Positions 58,320 through 64,000 of a DNA stretch of 64,000 nucleotides are shown in pieces. Source of the DNA: a virus; the IMG/VR virus record IMGVR_UViG_3300042557_001775, positions 1-64,000 of that record. One strand, given 5' to 3'. Position 1 is the stretch's first letter; each line of letters begins with the position of its first letter. The notes under the pieces are model-generated. The model made no database searches, was not told where the DNA came from, and saw only the letters and a program-made list of their open reading frames with translations. Position numbers and translations under genes: made by a program.

Positions 58320-59576
58320 ATGAGCAAATCCAGACTTATTGAGACCAGCCCCGGTGTTCACGAACTCGAACTGAACGGCTCGCGGGTCAAAATCCGTGAG
58401 ACCAAAAACGGCAACTACAAGTTTTTTCGGCTCGACTGGAAAGTCGGTAGCCGCGCATTCCGCCGCGCCTTTTCCTCCTCCGAAAAAGCCATCGACGAGG
58501 CCGAGCGCATTGTACGGGATCTTGCCCGGGCCGAAGGGGAAAAAACAACCGTGCGTAGCGAGGATATCGTCTACTACCGCGAATGCGCCCGAAAGCTTGG
58601 CGGCGTTCCCCTGCACGAAGCCGTCGAGTTCTACTGCAAGTTCCACCGCGTCGGCGCTCCCCGCAAAACCATCGCCGATCTCGCCCAAGAACTCGAAGTC
58701 GCCACCCGCGCCCGCGAAGCATCCCGGCGGCATCTCGAAACAACCATTCATCTCAACAAGGTATGGACAAAATGGACGGGCGCAATGACGCCCTCCGAAA
58801 TTACCCCCGCGCTCATCGAGCGAAAGTTCTCCGAGAGCGACTACTCGGCCCACACGAAAAAGAATTTGCTGCGGGGTTACCGGGCCCTGGAGCTGTTCGC
58901 GATCCGCCAAAAATATCTGCCGCGTGAATTCGAGAGCGTAGCCGAGCGGGTGACCATACCCAAAACGCGCAACGCCACGCCAGCCGTGTTCACTCCGGAA
59001 GATCTGATGCGGCTCTTCGTTGCCGCGCAGCCGAAACATTTGTCCTACATCGCCATGATGGCGTTTGCTGGCGCCCGCCGGGCGGAGTTCGAGCGCATGA
59101 CCCGCGACCACATTTCGCTCGATGACAAAGTCGCCATCATCAACGCGGAAATTGCCAAGAAGGGTTCCCGGCGCGTTTTGGAATTACCGGAAAACCTTTG
59201 CGAGTGGCTGCGCGTGGCCGAACTTCCCGAGAAAGGTCTCCTCACGTCACGCAAAAGCATCGAGCGGCTCTCATCCAATAAAGCGGCGCTGAAAGAAGTG
59301 GGGCTGGACGCATCAAAGTGGGAGCAGAATGTGCTCCGCCACTCCTTTTGCTCCTACCACTTGGCCTTACACCGCAACGCGGCCACCACTTCAGAGCAGG
59401 CCGGCAACTCACCTCAAATGCTCCGCGAGCACTACAAATCACTCGTGACCCCCGCCGCCGCCAAAGAATGGTTCGGAATCACTCCCGAGAAGGTTAATCA
59501 ATTCGCGAGTGCGAATAATCTTGTCGGGTTAATAAAATGGTCTTGCCGAAAGAAAGGAGAGGTGTCAATCTCGTAA
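58320..59576 (+). CDS. int: Tyrosine recombinase integrase (418 aa)
   Basis: It encodes 418 residues. Arg I R253 (GARRAEFERM), Lys K280/K281 (AKKGSRRV), Arg II R340 in N-V-L-R-H-S-F, and the nucleophile Y372 (REHYKSL). The usual His before Arg II is N337 and the usual His/Trp is N363 (AGNS), as in some Verrucomicrobiota integrases I recall. It integrates the phage at attP. The start at 58320 (MSKSRLIETS) is preferred to TTG at 58284. The upstream region carries the candidate attP. Confidence 0.85.
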   Translation: MSKSRLIETSPGVHELELNGSRVKIRETKNGNYKFFRLDWKVGSRAFRRAFSSSEKAIDEAERIVRDLARAEGEKTTVRSEDIVYYRECARKLGGVPLHEAVEFYCKFHRVGAPRKTIADLAQELEVATRAREASRRHLETTIHLNKVWTKWTGAMTPSEITPALIERKFSESDYSAHTKKNLLRGYRALELFAIRQKYLPREFESVAERVTIPKTRNATPAVFTPEDLMRLFVAAQPKHLSYIAMMAFAGARRAEFERMTRDHISLDDKVAIINAEIAKKGSRRVLELPENLCEWLRVAELPEKGLLTSRKSIERLSSNKAALKEVGLDASKWEQNVLRHSFCSYHLALHRNAATTSEQAGNSPQMLREHYKSLVTPAAAKEWFGITPEKVNQFASANNLVGLIKWSCRKKGEVSIS

Positions 59577-59613
59577 CAACCTTGAAACCCCAATCAAGAA
59601 AGGAAAACACAAC

Positions 59614-59904
59614 ATGCCCAATCAACTGAAACCAGGAACGCGCCGTCTCAGCTATGTCGAGACGCGCCAAGCAGCCAAAGCTTTGGATATCTTAGCTGCG
59701 GCCAAAAGCACCAACGTATCGGCCCTCATTCGTGAGGCCACCGAGGACTACCTGAAAAAGGTAGATAAAGACAACTCCGTCCGAAAGCTCGCCCTGCAAA
59801 TCGTGACTGAACTTCCCGACGACGCAGAAGAACGAGCGGAAGCGGATTTAGACCCGAAAACAATGGAACAGCTTACCGCCGTAATGAAAAAGATTCGGCG
59901 TTAA
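59614..59904 (+). CDS. Ribbon-helix-helix-like DNA-binding protein (96 aa)
   Basis: It encodes 96 residues. The N-terminal 50 (KPGTRRLSYVETRQAAKALD, then STNVSALIREATEDYLKK) resemble CopG/Arc-type ribbon-helix-helix domains; a helical acidic tail follows (DDAEERAEADL). AAGAAAGGAAAAC lies before the ATG. It is 37 bp after integrase, suggesting a transcriptional or excision regulator. Confidence 0.65.
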   Translation: MPNQLKPGTRRLSYVETRQAAKALDILAAAKSTNVSALIREATEDYLKKVDKDNSVRKLALQIVTELPDDAEERAEADLDPKTMEQLTAVMKKIRR

Positions 59905-60033
59905 CGATTGGCACGATCGTGCTAATTTTTGGCGGAATCGTCCGCGCATTTTGGCGCATCAGAGTCTTATCTACGTCACAACCCCACCACCTAAAACAAA
60001 CGACTAAAACTCAAAACCAATATACCAGAAGTC

Positions 60034-60252
60034 ATGGTCATCAACCTCACCAAAGCCCAAGAAGAGGCGCTTAAACGCCTATCGAACCAAGTCAACCTCC
60101 CTCCGGACAAAATCGCCGAGTTATTTGTGCAGGACGGAATTTCATCGTATGCTTATACCAACGATGGACACTCCTCTTTGCGAGAATCTCTTGCCGAGTC
60201 TTCAGAAGCTTCGCAACCCGAAGCTGATCCGGAGCTTTGCCAGCGACGCTGA
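60034..60252 (+). CDS. Small helical protein (72 aa), unknown
   Basis: It encodes 72 residues, N-terminal helix (TKAQEEALKRLSNQVNL) then PPDKIAELFVQDGISSYAYTN and a Ser/Glu-rich tail. The beginning resembles a DNA-binding or antitoxin-like helix pair. Its 3' part overlaps the next gene by 89 bp in another frame; both keep coding character. Confidence 0.5.
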   Translation: MVINLTKAQEEALKRLSNQVNLPPDKIAELFVQDGISSYAYTNDGHSSLRESLAESSEASQPEADPELCQRR

Positions 60253-60352
60253 ATTAGAAGACGCACTCATCAAGGCTGCGGAGGCTACTGGCTACTCCAT
60301 GAGCGAGATTATCCGGCAAGCTCTCCGCAAGTCCTTGATCGAAGGTTCTTAA
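60164..60352 (+). CDS. Ribbon-helix-helix-like protein (62 aa)
   Basis: It encodes 62 residues, ending with D-A-E-L-E-D-A-L-I-K-A-A-E-A-T-G-Y-S-M-S-E-I-I-R-Q-A-L-R-K-S, a CopG-like helix-turn-helix pattern for the second half of a ribbon-helix-helix. In-frame start alternatives at 60149 and 60125 exist. A TAACC leader lies after its stop, before the next gene. Confidence 0.55.
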   Translation: MDTPLCENLLPSLQKLRNPKLIRSFASDAELEDALIKAAEATGYSMSEIIRQALRKSLIEGS

Positions 60353-60363
60353 CCTCACAACCC

Positions 60364-60450
60364 GTGACAATCATCAGCATAGTCTGGTGCCTGCTTCTCA
60401 TGCTCGTGGTCGTTGCCTGCATCGACAACGACGAGCCGCCCTACTTATGA
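60364..60450 (+). CDS. 28-residue membrane peptide, GTG start
   Basis: Reads VTIISIVWCLLLMLVVVACIDN then acidic tail (DEPPYL). One strong hydrophobic helix. The leader CTTAACCTCACAACCC precedes GTG directly. ATGA overlap with the next gene. Confidence 0.5.
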   Translation: MTIISIVWCLLLMLVVVACIDNDEPPYL

Positions 60451-60734
60451 CAATGACAATCGAATGCTCGGCTTTCACCGCGACCCCGATCGCCGAAGGC
60501 CGCATTAAGTTGGAAATCCAATCGGCCGCCGCGCCGCGCAAAGACGTCTACACCGCAGGGGAAGCCGTTGCTCGCCTAAGCGAGATCTTCGGCAAACCCC
60601 TTCACCGCAATTCGCTGGCCTACTGGCGAAAACAAGGGCTCCCGTGCGTCAAGCTCGGGGAGAAAAAGATCATGTACTCCGAAGACGACCTTGTGCGATG
60701 GGCTCAAGGACGTATCACCTCTGCCATCCCGTGA
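60447..60734 (+). CDS. Excisionase-like/HTH DNA-binding protein (95 aa)
   Basis: It encodes 95 residues. After a strand-rich start, the C-terminal 60 residues read Y-T-A-G-E-A-V-A-R-L-S-E-I-F-G-K-P-L, then HRNSLAYWRKQGLPCVKLGE, a winged/MerR-like HTH (HTH_17-type) as in phage excisionases and transcription regulators. Gene order (integrase, RHH proteins, then this) suits control of lysogeny or excision. GTGA overlap leads into the nuclease gene. Confidence 0.65.
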   Translation: MTMTIECSAFTATPIAEGRIKLEIQSAAAPRKDVYTAGEAVARLSEIFGKPLHRNSLAYWRKQGLPCVKLGEKKIMYSEDDLVRWAQGRITSAIP

Positions 60735-61105
60735 ATAGTCGCCAAAAAGGAAAAAGGGTCGAGCGGCTCTGGAGGGATCAACTCCGGGAGGCCGGTTTTC
60801 TCAAAGCCTACCGAGGACAACAATACTGCGGAGCGGCCGGCGACGCCGACGTCGTTTGCCCCGAGCTGCCAGGCTTTCACTTCGAGGTCAAAGGCGTCCA
60901 GAACCTGAACGTCTTGGCCGCGATGAAGCAAGCGCTCAACGACTGCGGAAAAAAGATTCCGGTCCTAGCGCATAAGAAAAACGGCGAGCCGTGGCTTGTG
61001 ACCATGCTCGCCGATGACTGGCTGCCCTTAGTTAAAGAGACTGACCGAGTTAGTCTGTCGGACACTCCCGAATCGGCTCACGAATCGGCTCACGATAATC
61101 CGTGA
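60731..61105 (+). CDS. PD-(D/E)XK nuclease of the resolvase-like type (124 aa)
   Basis: It encodes 124 residues, GTG start overlapping the upstream stop. E11 in a K-R-V-E-R-L-W helix, D39 in G-D-A-D39-V-V, and E51-V-K53 in F-H-F-E-V-K-G form the PD-(D/E)XK site, with a following Q/N-rich helix. It resembles small Holliday-junction resolvases (Hjc-type) that cut branched DNA. It sits in the recombination cluster. Its 3' end overlaps the antisense secreted-protein gene. Confidence 0.75.
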   Translation: MNSRQKGKRVERLWRDQLREAGFLKAYRGQQYCGAAGDADVVCPELPGFHFEVKGVQNLNVLAAMKQALNDCGKKIPVLAHKKNGEPWLVTMLADDWLPLVKETDRVSLSDTPESAHESAHDNP

Positions 61106-61244
61106 AATATGTGGTGCCGTTTTCTCTCCGAACGGCTCCGTAACCCTCGTAGCCCTTGGGGCCGTAAATTTGCACAAACTCAGGTTCAGAAGCCAGTGCG
61201 GCTAAAGCTGACGACACAAACAGCATACAAATTAAGTATTTCAT
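61050..61244 (-). CDS. Small secreted protein with signal peptide (64 aa)
   Basis: It encodes 64 residues, a clear signal peptide (MKYLICMLFVSSALAALA, likely cut before SEPEF) followed by a short mature part (SEPEFVQIYGPKGYEGYGAV ... REPIREPIRECPTD). It lies on the opposite strand to its neighbours and overlaps the end of the nuclease gene. Isolated secreted proteins in prophages may alter the host envelope or superinfection, but nothing proves that. Confidence 0.55.
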   Translation of the reverse strand: MKYLICMLFVSSALAALASEPEFVQIYGPKGYEGYGAVRRENGTTYFTDYREPIREPIRECPTD

Positions 61245-61282
61245 GCAAGTAAGTAGACTTAAACGGCACTGCCGCGTTCAAA

Positions 61283-61948
61283 ATGACTCCTGATCAAGTT
61301 CGTAATCTTTACGACCAACAATATGCGGATTCGTACGATCAGACCTTCAGAGAAGGACCCATCGCAGCGTCGATGACCAAAAGCGAAAAGAAGATTCTCA
61401 AACTTTTACTCAGCAAAGGGGGCCCGTGGCTTGACGTCGGATGCGGCACCGGCTTCTCCCTCGCTCAATTTCCGCACATCGAGCGGACTGGGCTGGACTT
61501 GTCCCCGGCAATGTTAAAGAAGGCCCGCGCCGCGAATCAAACCGCCAACTTTATCGAAGGTAACTTTCTCGATCCCCGTCCAGAATGGAACGGACGTTTC
61601 CGCTTGGTGACCTGTATGTGGTACGCCTACGCGTTGCTGGACTCCGTCCGCGAAATCGAGTGCGCCATCGACAACATGGCTGACTGGACAACAGACACAG
61701 GCTTTCTCTTCGTTCCCGTGTGCGACCCGCGTGCGTTTGGGACATTTCCGGAGCGGCAACCGTGGTGGGGCGGGGCCGACGAAGTTCAAATTACTGCGGT
61801 GGTGTGGAACTACACGGACTCGCACCAGCATCTTAACTTGGTAAGCCCGACTTTGGAGGTCATGCGCGGGATGCTTCGCAACAGGTTCCACACCGTCACT
61901 GACATTTCTTACGAAATAACCGCGCTTCTTGCCGCCGACAAAAAATGA
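61283..61948 (+). CDS. Class I SAM-dependent methyltransferase (221 aa)
   Basis: It encodes 221 residues. Motif I W-L-D-V-G-C-G-T-G-F-S, an acidic residue after beta2 (TGLDLSPAMLKKAR), motif II-like NFIEGNFLD and a third region VTCMWYAYALLDS. It binds S-adenosylmethionine and would methylate a small molecule, protein or nucleic acid; there is no DPPY-type motif to say DNA. Its stop overlaps the next gene start by ATGA, so the two are probably co-expressed. Confidence 0.8.
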   Translation: MTPDQVRNLYDQQYADSYDQTFREGPIAASMTKSEKKILKLLLSKGGPWLDVGCGTGFSLAQFPHIERTGLDLSPAMLKKARAANQTANFIEGNFLDPRPEWNGRFRLVTCMWYAYALLDSVREIECAIDNMADWTTDTGFLFVPVCDPRAFGTFPERQPWWGGADEVQITAVVWNYTDSHQHLNLVSPTLEVMRGMLRNRFHTVTDISYEITALLAADKK

Positions 61949-64000
61949 AGCTCTTCCCCTACCAAAAAGAAGCCGTAGAGCGGCACCTGAAGATCCTTGA
62001 CTCAGTCGGGGCCAGCTTGGACGGAACCGGCTGCGGAGGCGGGAAAACTGTTATCGCCAGCGCGGTGGCCGCCAAGTACGCGCTGAAAACCTGCGTGGTC
62101 TGCCCGAAAAGCGTCATCGCCAAGTGGGAGGCCACACTCGCGGCGTTCGGGGTCAAACCCCTCTTTGTTCTCAACCCCGAAAAGTTGCGGACCGGGAACA
62201 CGCCCTGGGTGAAGAAACTACCCAAAGGGAAAAAAGGGACGTTCGAGTGGCAGCTTCCCGAGCGGTGTCTTTTGATTTTCGACGAGGCGCACGTCTGCGG
62301 CTCGGCGACGTCCCAGAACGGAAAACTCCTTGAGTCCGCCGCTGACCATTGCGTTCTCATGCTCTCGGCGACCGCTGCCGAGTCCCCTCTCCGCATGAAA
62401 GCCATCGGAGTCCAGCTCCGGCTTTTTACCTCCGGCTACTACTGGAAATGGGTCCGCGAACAAGGAGCGGTCGAGTCTCGATGGGGCGGACTGGAGTGGG
62501 ATCCTAAGCGCGCTGAAAACAAAGAAAAAATGGAACGCCTTCACCATTCGATATTCGCGAACAGAGGATACCGAGTCCCGGAGGCCGTCCTACGCGAGCA
62601 ACTCCCAGAACTAATGGTTACCGACGAACAACTATGGCTTTCCACAACCGACAAAAATGAAGTCAAAAAACTCTACGACGAAATGGCCGACCCCGAAGAT
62701 CCAGGAGCGGTCAAAAACCTCCGACAGCGTCAAGCAATCGAGAAGATCAAAGTCCCCTACCTCGTGGAGAGGGCGAAAGAAATCGTGGACGCCGGAGGAT
62801 CAGCCGTCGTCTTTTTCAACTTCCACGAATCTATCGACGCCGCCCGCGTCCATTTCGACCAAGGCTGCGTCATCGACGGACGCGAAAGCGCGGAACAGCG
62901 GCTCGAAACGCGTCGCCGGTTCCAAGAAAACGAACTGCGGACGATCCTCGTCCAGATCGCGGCCGGCGGACAAAGCATCGATCTACACGACACAAGTGGT
63001 TCGTTCCCTCGCGTGGCTTTGCTGTGCCCCCAATTCAGCGGAGTTGTGGAAGAGCAGGCTATTGGACGGATCGCCCGAGTGGGGGCCCGGTCGAGGGCTC
63101 TCGTTATCCGACTGTTTGCCCCCGGAAGCGTAGAAGCGGCCGCCGCCAAACTCAGCGCCGAAAAACGCGAAAACTTAGAAATTTTGAATGAGGGCAAGAA
63201 AAGTTTGAACGAATCCGCCAGTCCCGAAGTCTCTTCTTCCATGTCCGGGTTATCAACCTCACAACCTGCGGCCGATGCGCCCGAAATTCTTCCCGCTCAC
63301 AGCGAGCATTCACCTTCATCCCTAAAACTCAAAGCTATATGCCCAGGATTCCGAAACGACCAAACCAGAGACAAATCAGCAGCCGACCGAGGGACCCTCG
63401 GCCACAAAGCGGTGGAGCTGGAAAACCTCGACGTGATTCCACCGGACGATTCACGTCTGCGCGAAGCAGCGGAAATGTGCCTGAAGTATCTCTCCCTGCT
63501 GCGGAAAAAGGCCGGCCCAAGCGCAAAGGAAATTCGCGAAGAAAGGTACTCGATGCTGGATCAGTTTGGTCATATCGACCATCTGTTCCTGAACGGGCCG
63601 CAAGCCCACTTAATCGACTACAAGTTTGCGTTCAGCGCCTACGAAGCGGACTCACCTCAATTTTGGGCCTATTGTCTCGGCGTTTGGGATAAACATCCCG
63701 AGGTCGAGGAAATCACCGCCCACGTAGTTTTACCATTTCAAGGGGTTATCGACGTCGAGTCTTGGTCGCGGAAGTCCGACTATGAGCGGCTCTCGGCGCA
63801 AACCGCCGCGATCATCGAATCCGCTCGCCGCGATAACCCCGAGACTTACCAGACCGGCAGCCATTGCGCGTGGTGCGGGCAACGGGCCAAATGCCCGAAG
63901 CTCAACAACCTCGCGCTGGCCGTTGCCGCCCAATACCAACCCGAAGCGCTGGAACTTCCGGCCAAGTTCGACCCCGCGCTGATCGACGATCCCCAGGTCA
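61945..64000 (+). CDS. SF2 helicase fused to a Cas4/AddB-like Fe-S nuclease (partial, at least 685 aa)
   Basis: Open from ATG 61945 to the window end. Helicase: motif I G-T-G-C-G-G-G-K34-T, II D113-E-A-H116, III S141-A-T143, VI Q371-A-I-G-R375-I-A-R378. Nuclease from ~433: C466-P-G-F, R482-G-T-L-G-H487, D545 (FGHID), D558-Y-K560, then C641-x2-C644-x5-C650; with C466 this is a four-Cys Fe-S pattern as in Cas4/AddB. Linker 433-452 has no domain. It would unwind DNA and cut it. Start overlaps the methyltransferase stop (ATGA); the C-terminus is not visible. Confidence 0.85.
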   Translation, partial: MKLFPYQKEAVERHLKILDSVGASLDGTGCGGGKTVIASAVAAKYALKTCVVCPKSVIAKWEATLAAFGVKPLFVLNPEKLRTGNTPWVKKLPKGKKGTFEWQLPERCLLIFDEAHVCGSATSQNGKLLESAADHCVLMLSATAAESPLRMKAIGVQLRLFTSGYYWKWVREQGAVESRWGGLEWDPKRAENKEKMERLHHSIFANRGYRVPEAVLREQLPELMVTDEQLWLSTTDKNEVKKLYDEMADPEDPGAVKNLRQRQAIEKIKVPYLVERAKEIVDAGGSAVVFFNFHESIDAARVHFDQGCVIDGRESAEQRLETRRRFQENELRTILVQIAAGGQSIDLHDTSGSFPRVALLCPQFSGVVEEQAIGRIARVGARSRALVIRLFAPGSVEAAAAKLSAEKRENLEILNEGKKSLNESASPEVSSSMSGLSTSQPAADAPEILPAHSEHSPSSLKLKAICPGFRNDQTRDKSAADRGTLGHKAVELENLDVIPPDDSRLREAAEMCLKYLSLLRKKAGPSAKEIREERYSMLDQFGHIDHLFLNGPQAHLIDYKFAFSAYEADSPQFWAYCLGVWDKHPEVEEITAHVVLPFQGVIDVESWSRKSDYERLSAQTAAIIESARRDNPETYQTGSHCAWCGQRAKCPKLNNLALAVAAQYQPEALELPAKFDPALIDDPQV

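Overview
The window is a nearly complete temperate podovirus-like genome (prophage or phage contig). It carries a large terminase, portal, scaffold, capsid, a tail nozzle and adaptor set, very large internal virion proteins, a lysis cassette and a tyrosine integrase. There is no contractile or long-tail machinery (no sheath, tube or tape-measure protein). Base composition is GC-rich (about 55-58% by eye). The host is inferred, not shown: the integrase has the N-V-L-R-H-S box and 'HYKSLVTPAAAKEWF' C-terminus that I associate with Verrucomicrobiota (Opitutales-like) integrases. Both ends cut genes, so the element continues beyond the window. No DNA polymerase, primase or RNA polymerase is visible.

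Layout. 1-1100: the 3' end of a gene, a cluster of GGGGGTAA iterons around an AT-rich stretch (candidate origin), a lone minus-strand gene and a minus-strand initiator-like tRNA(CAT). 1.68-15.2 kb, plus strand: about 35 mostly small early genes, many overlapping by ATGA or TAATG. Recognisable ones are a DNA-ligase-like nucleotidyltransferase without OB fold, a zincin+VWA protein with its MoxR-type AAA ATPase, a DUF6915-like protein and the small terminase. The first 8 kb is punctuated by eight copies of a 20-bp palindrome and by GC-rich hairpins after stop codons. 15.2-58.1 kb, minus strand (read right to left): large terminase, metallophosphoesterase, portal, HNH-like protein, a leucine-rich-repeat protein of 1029 residues, lysis genes, scaffold, several fibre proteins, capsid with its own consensus promoter, a nozzle-like protein, an adaptor built from about eight tandem ~105-residue repeats, internal virion proteins, and a 3878-residue polyvalent protein. 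58.1-64.0 kb, plus strand: candidate attP, integrase, ribbon-helix-helix proteins, an excisionase-like HTH protein, a resolvase-like nuclease, a SAM methyltransferase, and a long gene that runs off the window and fuses an SF2 helicase to a Cas4/AddB-like Fe-S nuclease.

How it works together. Early genes (ligase, MoxR/VWA, DNA-binding proteins) and the right-hand recombination genes probably act before late transcription. The minus-strand block builds the particle, ejects DNA and lyses the cell. The most unusual signals are a 7-mer (TCTGGGA) found 47 times and concentrated in the first 33 kb, the palindrome/hairpin punctuation of the early operon, the helicase-nuclease fusion, and the tandem-repeat adaptor.
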